Of a stretch of DNA of 29,700 bases, positions 16,465-27,506 are shown piece after piece. This DNA comes from Halocaridina rubra (Eukaryota; Arthropoda; Malacostraca; Decapoda; Atyidae), in the NCBI GenBank assembly GCA_037179515.1, contig JAXCGZ010021793.1, positions 1 through 29,700 on the forward strand, written 5' to 3'. Numbering within the stretch: position 1 is the stretch's first letter; each line of letters begins with the position of its first letter. The notes below the pieces were generated by a model. That model was not told the DNA's origin and did not search any database. It saw nothing but the letters and a program-made list of their open reading frames with translations. The position numbers and the translations under genes are program-made.

Positions 16465-17416
16465 CAGTAATCCCTCGCTATATCACGGTTCACCTTCTGC
16501 GGATTCAGTGCATCGTGGGTTTTTATAGCGAGCATATGTATTTATATCGCAGATTTTCTGGGTATATCACGGGAATCCACGATATGTGGAAATATTGACA
16601 TTTCCAGTATTTTCATTATTTTATTGATAAAAAAAAGTATTTCCTAACCTAAGAATAATAAAACAGTAAAAAATAGTAAAAAACTTTAATTTAAACATGT
16701 AACTCACAGTACTGCACCATATAAAATACGATACCGGTACGGTATATGCTGCGTAGATATCTGCGTCTTGGAAAACACAAAGGGTCGCACCTACGCGAGA
16801 TAGTACACGGGATGATATTGGCTGATGGGTGGGAGACGACTAATCACAGAATTGTGTTCTGTATCCTGGGGTCTGATTGGCTTTTTGATTGAAGCTTGAT
16901 TCTTCCAGCATCTTCCCTTGTCTCGCCTCACCCATTTAGTTATTATTGTGCCGCCATCATAAGAGCCGTAAAGCTGTCGTCGGCTGTGCAGTATGTAAAC
17001 GTCATCATCACCCTCATCATCATCATCATTACTGTACCCCTCTCTGCTCTTACATGTTAGTCTCGTGAGATTACTGTATTATCATTATTGTTATTATAAA
17101 TATAATGTGTTATTATTATAGGTGTTATTTATGTACAGTATGTATAGGCTATTCAAGGTAAACTTACCTATCACGCTCATATAGCTTTACGCTTGCACGC
17201 TGTTATTTATGGTAAACTTACCTGTCACACTCACATAACTTTACACGTGCTCGCTCTTATTAATAGTGTAAAGGGTAAGTTGTTAACAGTGCAGGGAGGG
17301 TTTATAAAGGTAAAAATAAATGTAAAATAATAAAATATGGTGCTGCTACTTTAAGGATTTTCACCTATCGCAGGTGGTTCCGGAACGTAACACCCGCGAT
17401 CAACGAGGGATTACTG
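16465..17416 (-). mobile_element. Non-autonomous Tigger derivative, 952 bp, TA duplication
   Basis: The ends are inverted: cagtaatccctcgctatatc at 16465 and, read inwards from 17416, cagtaatccctcgttgatcg. TA precedes (16463-16464) and follows (17417-17418). Read on the minus strand, 17340-17160 matches the 3' region of the 8054-11249 element, and 16960-16600 matches its subterminal region: agccaatcagacccca, gtcgtctccc, tactattttttactg, and agttaggaaat-like sequence. The whole transposase is missing, apart from a possible trace of its last codons near 16970. It is an internal-deletion derivative of a related family, with TIRs distinct enough that the 8054 copy was not its direct parent. Confidence 0.88.
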
Positions 17417-18562
17417 TATATGAAATATACAAGTTACTAATACAGTATATCCTTTAGGTTAAACTACCTTAGCTCAAAAAAGTAATAAACAAAATTACAT
17501 ATTTTGGTGTATAATAAAAAAAATTAAGCCTGTTTTATATTTTGGGTGTTTTAAGTTTAATTCCATTTTAATATGTACAAAAAATATAATGTTCTTGTAT
17601 TAACAAGAGATAATTGCTGGAATATGAGAATAAAAATAAAAGGAGGCAAAGTGTCTCTAATAAAAGTTTTTAAAACTAAAAAGTATGCAGTATATAGAGG
17701 ATTAAATAAAATTCACAACAGTTCATAAAATATGCATCATAAAAAGGGGAAAAACAAATTTATGTAACATCTATGCCTTCCTACATGTTAATGCCTTCTG
17801 ATAAAAAATTTATAGTGAATGTATTCCATAAGAGATCAAGTCATGAATTTCTGAGGAAGAAAAAATGCAAATATATTCCTAAGCATTTTGCTATACCTAG
17901 ACTGGAAATTATAAAAAAAATTAAAAATGATATAAAAACATATTTCTGCATAAGTTTAAATTCAAGAAATTATTTAAGAAAATATGCTGTTTCCTATTTA
18001 TTCTAATGAACAGCTATAGTTCCAATAAGACTACTTAAAACTTATGAAATAAAAACAATCACAGAAAGGACTCCAAGTATTGGAATAATGTTCCTTAAAT
18101 ACCTGAGACTCGTTAGTTCCAGTTCAAATTAGTTTACAGGAAATCAAAAACTTTGAATTAATTGATATGGAAAGAAGTTGAGGAGATCCTTCAAAAGTGT
18201 TACCCAATGCTGCTGTTTAAACATACAGCTACTGCTAATCTAATGAGAAAATAAATGAAGTTATAAAATCTTTCTTTAGCAATATTGCCACATGCCAAAA
18301 TTATTTACTAAATCACAGGTATATTACTATACAATGATCAGAGACGAAGTGAAATAACTTATAGTAATCATAATGGTTATCATACACAAATTAGAAAAAT
18401 AAAATCTACAAAGATAAAATTGACTTGAAAATACAAATGGAACAATATGTTAAATGATAAAAAAAAATGAAGAAAATAAATGGAAAGAATTCCAATATAT
18501 AAAATAGTAAATATCTAAGACTGTGAATGCAAAGTATATAAATATCCCTTATAGTCTCTAGC
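17417..18562 (-). other. Region downstream of TRIP13 stop, probable 3' UTR and flank
   Basis: AT-rich sequence with no coding signal. A canonical AATAAA lies on the minus strand at 17997-18002, which would give a 3' UTR of about 560 bases; this is only a candidate. A 77-codon open frame on the plus strand (17773-18006) is Lys/Ile-rich and looks like chance. Confidence 0.45.
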
Positions 18563-18722
18563 TTAAGAACTTAAATCTGTTCTATCTTGAATTTGTTTTG
18601 CCACTGCATTCTGCATGGCATTCAAGAATGTCTCATGGGACATCTTTTGAGAACCTACAAATAACGCATGAGCGAGGAAAGGAATTTTTCGTAGAGTTCG
18701 TCCACTGAAACCCTGACTCATT
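18563..18722 (-). CDS. TRIP13: TRIP13/PCH2 orthologue, last coding exon
   Basis: TRIP13/Pch2 is an AAA+ ATPase that unfolds the N-terminus of HORMA proteins (MAD2, HORMADs) in the spindle checkpoint and meiosis. This 160-bp exon starts after a good acceptor (tttttccctttcag, ending 18723) and ends with TAA at 18563-18565. It encodes MSQGFSGRTLRKIPFLAHAL at its start and ends QDRTDLSS. The SGRTLRKIPFLAHAL block is the strongly conserved sensor-2 segment of TRIP13, with the arginine of SGR in place, followed by the C-terminal helix of the small AAA+ domain. Its first base completes a GAA codon begun in the upstream exon, giving KIAEMSQGFSGR, in register with known TRIP13 proteins. The last residues differ from the vertebrate end. 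Confidence 0.9.
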
Positions 18723-21312
18723 CTGAAAGGGAAAAAAAAAATATTTGTTTTCACAGTACACTATTTGAAGCAGTGTCAACATCGATTGCTAATGAGTTAA
18801 AAAATAAAGTTTGCCTAAGTAGCCTCAAGGTACATCTACTCTAGCAGTGTGTATGTTCCCTACATAGCAAGAAGCATTGAAATAAAAAAAAATGTGATGA
18901 GTTATGAAGAGAGCAGTTCCAGACACACTGGGTATTCATTAGCTAAGTTAACTTCTTCCTCATTTTCAATGCATTAAAATCCTAAAATCATTCAGTAATA
19001 GAGCATTATAAATACAATCCCAGTGACAACACAACTTAAAGAAGTTTTTCTTCAGTAAAAATACAAACCATGTTACTCAAAAGAATAACCCAATAATATA
19101 AGGTATTAATCAGACTACTTATCGTGTGGGAGTTAAAGTGTTAATGGATAAAGTTCCAGCTTTAGGCATTACAACAAAGAAGTAAACAGATGCCACACAC
19201 CCTATACATTATAATTATTTAGAAGTATGTTCTTTACAGCGGCATGTAAATCAATGCTATATTCAGTATCTATATTCAAAAGAACTTCACAAACAATGTG
19301 ACAGATAAAAAGGTATTGTGGTAATAATATAGCTTTGCTGCAGATTAAGTAAGGACTTCTAAGACTGCAAGAGCCTTTTCTGCAAAAGTTCATTACTAAT
19401 CTAAAGTGAATTTTTCATAAATACTAAAAAAAAGTCTTTCTCAATCAAAATATTACATGATATATCTACAGTATTCATACTTAACTCCAGCAGATGGGGA
19501 TTCAAGTCTTTTGCATATACAAGCTTATTTCATCAATGAATTTATATGTTATCCAAGAAGAGCATCTAAACATAGAGCAATTCATATAAATCCCTAATTT
19601 ATATACTAACTACTTACATTATGAAAAGAAAAGCAGCCTCAATTAATTAAGATATAATGTTTATAATATGATAAGTAATTTCAAGCAATAAATATTCAGT
19701 AATGGATTTTAAAACTATATATTGCTAAGAAACTTACTAATATAGCCAGTAAGATTTGCCCTTCATTTATTTCTCTTCTTACAACAAAACTCATGGGAGA
19801 GATAAAAATGGAAGGGAAAGATTAGACTGCGCTGCCTATGCTCTATTGCTACAGGTGTGGCCACCCTACTGGATTCATTGATATATGGCATCGTGTTTGA
19901 TTAAAAGCATTAAGGTCAATATCATCCACATTGTAGTCTCTACAACAGTTATCACCAAAATTGTATTGGATTAAGAATGTAACAGTAAGAATATGCATTG
20001 TACAGTTTTTCCTATCAACTCAGCAGTCAATAAGAGTGGGTCATTAGATATGAGGTGACACTCTTGGGGCAAGCCAATTGCATGTCTTACAACTTATCCC
20101 TATTAATATATGATTAAGTCTCTATATACAACTATTGTGAAGTTTAGAGGTACTTATGCAAAACATAAAAGCTAAACAGAGCTTTTATAATTAAGCACCT
20201 CATCATTTTTTAGTAACACAGAATACAAATTATTCACTTTACACATATATGATCAAAACACATATGACTGCTTACTGGGATTTGTTCTGAACTAAAACTA
20301 CATGATGAAGTTTTCTTCTGACTTTACATTAACACACTCTAAACATTAACTTCATCAAAGAGTAAAAAACTGAACAAAGACGACAAAAGAACAAAATATA
20401 AACAAATGCCCAGCTTGGAATACTGAAGCCTAACTGTAAAATAAGCAGGATGTTGAGGAAGTGGGATCAGCATCCGCTTTTTCTGGTTCAGAGAGGAGTT
20501 ACATCTATAGATAAAATATAATCTAACTGGGAATGACCTCCTTCATGGGCTCAAATGAGTAATCAAACAGCATAATTTACCTTGCCGCTATATAACAATC
20601 AGAGTGTCTAATGTCCTATTCCATTACCCTAGTCACATTAAGTTCATCATTCCCTCTGAATGATAGCAAATACTCCAGCAATTTGTCTCCTATATTATAT
20701 AAACTCTAGATGTGCCTCAGCTTCATTAGTGCTATATAACTAATATATATTAGGTTTTCATCTATTCCTAACCTTCTCAAATGAGCTTCTCACTTGATAT
20801 ACTATTAGCTTTAGATACTTTATTTTATTTAAATGTAACTGTGTCAATTGTCTTGCCTTGGAGATTTCAGATGCATTTTGTTGCATTTTGACTTTCTGTT
20901 TTCTATGACATCGAATAATATGAATACTGTACAATATTTGCACTTTTTTTTTACAAGAAAACATATTCTACGGAACCCATTTGGAATTTTAGAAATTTAA
21001 CAAAAGCAAGTGAGTTTTCATTGTCTCAACATAGTCTTCCATATATTTTTTCTTTGGCCAATAGTTTTCCAACTTTCGGTCCGTCACTTTAATGCCTGCA
21101 GAAATTTATATACCTTGTAAGATTTTTTCTTTTTCCAACATGAGATGCCATATCCCAGTGAAGCCACCAAAAGGGTCACAACTTAAACAAAGAAAAAAGT
21201 AACAAGGTTTGAACATACACTTCCTATTCTTGCCTCTCCTACAAGCTGTTCTGAAGCAAAAAAAAATACAGGGAGGGTGTGGAAGTCTGCAAACCCATAT
21301 AAAAATACTTAC
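18723..21312 (-). other. Intron of TRIP13/PCH2 (2590 bp, GT-AG)
   Basis: The donor gtaagtat starts at 21312 and the acceptor ctttcag ends at 18723, both on the minus strand. The intron is phase 2 by the joined GA+A codon. The interior is AT-rich with no open frame or transposon signature that I recognise. Confidence 0.82.
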
Positions 21313-21425
21313 TCAGCTATTTTCCACAGGTATAAAGAGAGTTTCGTAGCATCATTTTCAATCATATTGGACACTTGAAGTTCTTCTAAGGTAAATATTT
21401 TCTCACTGTCATTAATAATGCCTGT
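21313..21425 (-). CDS. TRIP13: TRIP13/PCH2 orthologue, penultimate exon
   Basis: A 113-bp exon on the minus strand, preceded by a strong acceptor (ttttttttccattgcag, ending 21426) and followed by donor GTAAGT at 21312. It encodes 37 codons plus two bases, TGIINDSEKIFTLEELQVSN continuing to MIENDATKLSLYLWKIA. The pattern FTLEEL, then IEND, then KLSL fits the TRIP13 stretch before the sensor-2 arginine, part of the small AAA+ lid. The earlier exons (Walker A/B, HORMA-binding N-domain) are not in the window and should lie to the right of 29700. Confidence 0.87.
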
Positions 21426-21745
21426 CTGCAATGGAAAAAAAAATATACAGTACAAAACACACAGGGGAGTACAGCTATAACACTCGTCTGTCAAAGCTGT
21501 ACTCCATATCATCAACTTATACAAACTGAGTCATTCACAAACGCCCATATGTGTGACTGTTAACAAATTATTTTGATTTGAAAGGTGAAAGAAGGAACAA
21601 ATCTTTTATTTTCCTATTTCTATTTAATCTTCCTCTTGTTGTAGTACCCCTCTTAACTTAGATGACAGAAGGTAAATGAGTGTGTGAAAAAAAATATATA
21701 ACACCATATCCCTCTGAAGTCAGCAGACTGGCCACAGATGAGCAA

Positions 21746-21779
<34 letters not shown>

Positions 21780-21840
21780 TTTATTATACAATCCTGTACA
21801 TTTCTAATTTACTAAATTAGAAATATGCAATAGAGTACAA

Positions 21841-21883
<43 letters not shown>

Positions 21884-22137
21884 TTACTGTAGTACAATAT
21901 TATTGCTATTATATTAATGCACAAAATAAGGGTGCATGGATGTGTGAGAGAAAGAAAGAAAGAGACATACAGTCATATACCAACTACAGCCAATAGGTAG
22001 TTCATAGAGTTATGGGAGACAATGATAAATCATAATACTGTGCATAATAATATTAATAATAATAATAATAATAGCACAGCAAAATATTTAATTGTATTAA
22101 ATTATTAATTATGTTAAAAGAAATATGAGGATAATAG
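21426..22137. other. Intronic spacer with AAT arrays and a small hairpin
   Basis: No gene. (ATT)n at about 21745-21786 and (AAT)n at about 21840-21882 flank a perfect 11-bp hairpin (21800-21810 with 21814-21824, loop act). A shorter AAT array lies at about 22049-22071. By the TRIP13 gene model this is inside its upstream intron. Confidence 0.6.
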
Positions 22138-22307
<170 letters not shown>

Positions 22308-22439
22308 TTTATTTTATTAATTTACTGCACCAAGGCGTCAGACATTACATGATTACATAAAAAAAATCAATGGCAACATAATACTTCAAATGGATACACA
22401 ACCAAGAATAGTACATAGTTTACAGGGAGGTGTACACAT

Positions 22440-23226
22440 TGATAAAACATTGCTACATACTAACACACAACCCAAAGTGTGGCAACACAAAGTACGTCAA
22501 GGTTGTCATCATGAAGCAAGAACAAGCAGATAAGTTCTGATCGCGTGGTAAAACGTCTCTCACTGTGGGGCACTGAAGACAATAGTGGTCAAAAGTGTTA
22601 GCATTAGGACGGTTGCATAATTTACAGGAGATGTACTGTGGCATATCTAGAGTCTGGGAGACCTGCTAGAAAGGCCGATACCCCATTCTGAGCCAAGCAC
22701 TAATTACATTTTGTTTCCGCACCATTATCCTGCATCTGTGATACTTGTAGCGACTATGAAGAAAGTGATCATGGTGCTGTATAGACACACTGTTGGCCTC
22801 TCTGCATCCCTGCGCCGTACCGTCATGGCAAACCCAGCTGAGTAGATGATGTTTCGTAAACATCGGAAGGAGGGCTCAGCATCCACAGCATGCCCATCCA
22901 GCATACAGGCCACCTTGGCAAGACGATCCACTGTGTCGCTGCCAGTCAGCCCAATGTGAGAGGGCGTCCATACAATCGACACAACAAGAGAAGCATCCTG
23001 AGCTGTGGTGAGGCAACATAGTATATCTCCCACAGCACGGCTACAGACAGGTCTCGGCGAGGATAGGGCTCGTAGGGCCGATTGGGAGTCACAAATTATT
23101 ACCCCACTCACTCGTCGTCTAACAAGGAGTCACAGCATCCAAGATGGCATTCAGTTCACAGTAGGTGGAGCACAACGAGGTGGGTAGTCTACGGCCAATC
23201 TATGAATTAGCCGGCACAGGTGGCTC
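22440..23226 (-). pseudogene. RNase H end and C-terminal zinc finger of the I/R1-like element
   Basis: The frame 23111-22725 repeats IICDSQSALRAL and WTPSHIGLTGSDTVDRLAKV, then goes on past the duplicated part. After a frame change, AWLRMGYRPF (about 22670) and ISCKLCNRPNANTFDHYC (about 22570-22630) form a Cys/Cys/His/Cys C-terminal finger with LQCP following, as is common at the end of ORF2 in this group. The remaining ~140 bases to 22302 are 3' UTR. Confidence 0.78.
22861..23226. repeat. 366-bp direct repeat, copy A
   Basis: The same RNase H segment as 24542-24907. Its right edge (ggtggctc at 23219-23226) exactly abuts the RTE 3' tail. It continues to the left into the rest of the host element, while copy B continues to the right into it. 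The arrangement is that of a target-site duplication around the RTE insertion. Confidence 0.93.
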
Positions 23227-24541
23227 TTCTTCTTCGTCTACATCTTTTCCCACTTTTTTGTGGGGTCAATGTTTCTGGCCAGTGTTCTCCATAAGTTCCT
23301 GTCCCATACCTCATCAACCAACAAACCTTTAGACCTCAGGTCGTCACTGATGCAATCCATCCACCTACGCTCTGGTCTCCCCCTCCCTCTCTTACCCTGT
23401 ATATCCATTTCCATCACCCTCCTCCCAACATACTGTTCATCCCTCCTAACGACATGACCATACCATCTTAGTCTACTTTCTTGTATCTTATCTGATATTT
23501 CTCTAACTTTTCAGGTACCTCTAATTACCTCGTTTCTGATCTTATCGCTTCTTGTCACCCCACACATCCATCTCCACATCCTCATCTCTGCCACATCCAG
23601 TTTTTTCTCTTGTGTCTTCTTTATTGCCCATATCTCTGCTCCATACATCTTTGCAGGTCTCACAACGGTCTTATGCACTTTACCCCTCAACTTAATCCCT
23701 ATTCACCTGTCGCACAGCACACCAGACACTTTCTTCCAGTTCTTCCATCCCGCTTATATTCTGTGGGTTATTTCTGACTCTAGGTCACCATCCTCTGCTA
23801 CTGTTGATCCCAAATACTTGAACTTTTCAACATCTCCCCTTGCAAATTGACCTTCCCATCCTCATCATCTCTCAACCTCAAGTACTCTGTCTTCTTTCTG
23901 CTGATTTTCAGTCCTCTATCCTCCATCACTCTTCTCCACTCCTCAAGCTTCTCCTCCACCACCTCTCGTCAGTTGCTACACAGTACAATGTCATCTGCAA
24001 AGTGCATACACCAAGGTGACTGATCTCTAATACCCTGGGTTATTACATCCAAGACCAGATCAAATAGATATGGACTCAAAGCAGACCCTTGATGCAGACC
24101 AACATTTACTGAGAGACTTTTCGTCAAGCCCACACTGCTCTTAACAATTGCCTCTACCCTCTCATACATATCTTGGATGATTCTTACATATATCTCGGGG
24201 ACTCCCTTTTCTCTAATACACCTCCACACCCCTTGACGTGGTACTCGATCATATGCCTTTTCCAGGTCAATAAAGACCATATGCAGTCCTTTCTGTTTCT
24301 CCTAATGCTTTTCCATCATTTGTCTCAAGGCAAATATGGCATCCACTGTCCCTCTTCCAGGCATGAAGCCAAACTATTCATCCCCAATTGTCGTTTCCTT
24401 TCTGAGTCTCCTCTCTATGATCTTCTCCCATATCTTCATAGTATGACTTAACAACTTTATACCTCTATAGTTTCCACACTCCTCAATGTCTCCCTTCCCT
24501 TTATAGATTGGGATCATTAGGCTTCCTCTCCACTCCTCTGG
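23227..24541 (-). mobile_element. 5'-truncated RTE-clade non-LTR retrotransposon
   Basis: The minus-strand reading begins inside the RT near IPIYKGKGD (about 24510), then [33 protein letters not shown] (24280), [13 protein letters not shown], and FADDIVL (about 23993-24001). The C-terminal part continues through several frame breaks to WRTLARNIDPTKKWEKM-stop (about 23250). The 3' tail is a short (GAA)n-like stretch at 23227-23240. LEKAYDRVP and [10 protein letters not shown] are typical of RTE RTs. Only about 1.3 kb of an element of 3 kb or more is present, the usual result of incomplete reverse transcription. Confidence 0.87.
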
Positions 24542-24907
24542 CATCGGAGGGAGGGCTCAGCGTCCACAGCATGCCCATCCAGCATACAGGCCACCTTGGC
24601 AAGACGATCCACTGTGTCGTTGCCAGTCAGCCCAATGTGAGAGGGCGTCCATACAAACGACACAACAAGAGAAGCATCCCGAGCGGTGGAGAGGCAACAT
24701 AGTATATCTCCCACAACACGGTTACAGACGGGTCTCGGCAAGGATAGGGCTCGTAGGGCCGATTGGGAGTCACAAATTATTACCCCATTCACTCGTCGTC
24801 AAACAAGGAGTTACGGCATCCAAGATGGCATTCAGTTCACAGTAGGTGGAGCTCGACGAGGTGGGTAGTATACGGCCAATCCATGAATCAGCCGGCACAG
24901 GTGGCTC
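24542..24907. repeat. 366-bp direct repeat, copy B
   Basis: It starts catcggagggaggg and ends cacaggtggctc. It is collinear without gaps with 22861-23226, with about 20 substitutions by eye (about 5%). Its left edge is exactly the right edge of the RTE fragment. Confidence 0.93.
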
Positions 24908-25399
24908 CATGGTGGGGGAAAACACAGCACATGCCGCCCTCCCATCTGCTTGCACAGAACCATCAACACAGACGTGGTGCGCTGCAGGGACAGACGTGGA
25001 CACATCAGCGATAGTCTCCAGAGCTAACTGTCTCTGCAGGGGGGGATAGACATCTTTCGAGGTCGGTGTAAATGTGACAGCATGGAGGGGGACACGCTCG
25101 GGTGGTAAATCTGGGACAGCCGCCTGCACAGGTAGGTTGATGTCAAGGCCACGGAGAATGTCACTCACCACCCTGATAAGGTTATGACCTCCTGCTCGAA
25201 GAGGGAGCCTGGGTGCGTCTGGACCCAGGGACATCCTCATGACAGCAGAGAAGTACGGAGCAAGATGGGGGTAGTGAAGACACTTAATAGTGAAATAGGA
25301 CACATTGGCATAAATCCTCTCCACGAGAAGGGGCAAGTTGAGCTCCAACTGAATACTCACACTACAGGTAGAGAGAGAACATCCCAAGATAAATCTCAT
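24542..25399 (-). pseudogene. RNase H domain of the I/R1-like element (first part and copy B)
   Basis: The frame 25399-24770 ends with HHVCVDGSVQADGRAA (Asp146) and STYCELNAILDAV (Glu188), the first two acidic residues of RNase H. A frame break near 24780 follows. The next frame gives IICDSQSALRAL (third Asp) and WTPSHIGLTGNDTVDRLAKV (His/Asp block). The domain would degrade the RNA strand during reverse transcription. It is cut at 24542 by the RTE fragment and resumes, with 366 bases repeated, at 23226. Confidence 0.82.
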
Positions 25400-26970
25400 G
25401 ACTCAATTCTGGAACTTTTCAAGTGGCTAGAGCGCTGGTCTAGGAAATTGAAACAAGGCAGGGGACAGATAGTCGACCACTGACCGAAGTAGTAGGATGT
25501 AGAGGGTCCTCGCCACTGGGATGGAGACACCTGCAGCTTTGTTGGCAAGCCACTTGATAGGGACAAAGCGGGGATCCAGATGGTCAAGAAGGCTCTTCAC
25601 GAAGGGATGAATCATTGACGTGCTGGGAATGCTGGGTGATCCGGACTGGTGCACCTAAATACGTGTACTGTGAGCAGTTGCGTAAAGTAAAAATCCTGCT
25701 TTTTTCTAGGGAGATAATAAAGCCACAGGAGGTAGCAGACACGTAGAAAATCATGGAACATGTGCTGAAGGCCATGAGGTGAGGTCGTGTGGATGCATAT
25801 GTCGTCCGCATAGCAGGTGACTGTAGTACCGGGGATGACAGGAAGGAGGGAGAGTAGATGATGCATAAGGATATTGAATAGAAAAGGACTTAGCACACAC
25901 CCCTGAGGAGTGCCCAGTTCAAACCGTTCATAGGAGCTATATGACCCTTTAAAAAGGACACATGATGTTCTGTTGCAGAGATATCCCCGTATCCATTTCA
26001 GTATGTTCCCCCGAACACCAAAGTCCACCAGCTGGTCAAGAATAATTTCCCTGTTGGCTATATCGAAGGCAGATTTGAGGCCCAGGAAGGCGACCACAAT
26101 GGTGGGAGAAAGGTGGGTGTAGAGTTCAGCGAGGAAGTGATGTGTGCTCCGTTGTGGGAGGAAACCATAAAGACTGAGGGAGAGCTTATCCTGTAGACGG
26201 TGCATGAGCCGGGCAAGAAGGACGCGTTCAAGCACTTTGCTGAAACAGAAGGTGAGGGAGATAGGCCTAAATTTGTCGGTTCCAGGTTTTGGTAGAGGAA
26301 TAATAGTGCATCTGGTCCAGGTAGAGGGCACATGCCCCAAGCGAAAGCAAAGATTGAAGAGCTGCAGGAGGGGGTTACCAGGAACTTTCTGAAGAAGACG
26401 GAGAACTTGATATGTAAGAACATCCTCCCCATGGGCAGTAGCCTTAATCCTAGCAAGAGCACGTCGTAGTTCATCCTCTGTGAATGGGACATCATCCTCC
26501 TCATCTGTCTGTAGTATTGCACCCATCAGGCGGAGGTTACGAACACTGCTGTGGGAGGGGAGTGCCTCTTGAGCGTTCCCAGGAAGGTTATAAGTTTGTG
26601 ACTGCGCTGACCAGGTAGAAATGAGATCCTAAGCATATTCAAGTGGACTGTGGTGTAGAGCACAGGTGGATTTCTTCTTGACAGCCTTCCTTATGAGCTG
26701 CCACATAGTCACAGCGCTAGCCTGATGGTTAACACTATCCGTAAATTTCTGCCAATACTCCGTGTACACGCACTTCTGCAGGGCAACCAGATCATCCCTT
26801 GCCAAGTGATATTGGGGCAGAAGATCAGGCGTGGGCTGTCTTTGAAAGGAGAGTCCAGCATCCACAGCTGTCCTTTCCGCCTGGGCAATATGCTGATCCA
26901 GAGTCCAGGAATGGGCCTCAAGGACGACGTGGAATGCGTGGTCTGAGAACATAAGGTGTGTAGAAGTCAT
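25400..26970 (-). pseudogene. Reverse transcriptase of the I/R1-like element
   Basis: The linker frame 26970-26629 (ending KKKSTCALHHSPLEYA) precedes an in-frame stop. The RT frame runs 26526-25612, 304 codons. Motifs in order: TIIPLPKPGTDKFRPISLT (74-92), FLGLKSAFD with the first catalytic Asp (154), GTPQGCVLSPFLFNI (205-219), and CYADDICIHTT with YADD at 239-242. After about 25740 the frame shifts, and the thumb region continues in other frames to about 25400. The active-site aspartates are present, but the ORF is not continuous. Confidence 0.88.
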
Positions 26971-26990
26971 GTGTGGAATTCACCAGGGAG

Positions 26991-27502
26991 TTATATAAGC
27001 AAGCTGTCAGGAGAAAAGAGATCAAAAGTGGGAAGGAGGTGAGAGAAAAACGAAAAGGATGTGGGGCAGTAGTTGGGAGGGATAGAGATGCAGGTGCGGT
27101 GATGGGGGAGGGTTGCTGGAGTCTGAAATATGGAGTATTTCAGGCTAAGGGCAACATGGTCAGAAAAGCGAGAAGGGATAGAAGAGCAGGAGACAATAGG
27201 TACCACAAGGCCAGTTGTGAGAATGTGATCTACAGTACCCTCACAAGCATGTGTGGCACAACCAGTATCCCAGCGGGAGGCTTGCCACCGCGGTTAGGAG
27301 TGGGAGATGAGTAACCAAGGGCAGGGTGTCTGGCGTTAATATCCCCCATATAGATCATACCATTGTCTGTAGGTATCGGAAGGGCTGGTAGATTAATCAC
27401 ACCTGGGACAGAGTAGACATTGCACATGGTCGCGATAACAACATGATGAGACTCGACCATACTTGCGAGAGTCCTTTCCGTTGTAGCTTGCTGGGTGACC
27501 AT
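26991..27502 (-). pseudogene. APE-type endonuclease remnant of the retrotransposon
   Basis: This domain nicks target DNA for target-primed reverse transcription. The frame 27502-27230 contains YMGDINARHPALG, the conserved GD-x-N-x-x-H block. The frame 27206-26991 contains SRFSDHVALSL, the terminal SDH block. A frame change or stop separates them near 27230. The N-terminal part of the domain, with its usual Asn and Glu metal-binding blocks, is not visible: only a few bases separate the ORF1 stop from this frame, so roughly 80-100 residues seem to be deleted. Confidence 0.75.
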
Positions 27503-27506
27503 ACTG

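Noticed and set aside
17773..18006. 77-codon Lys/Ile-rich plus-strand open frame
   Set aside because: AT-rich composition explains it; lies in the presumed 3' flank of TRIP13 on the other strand.
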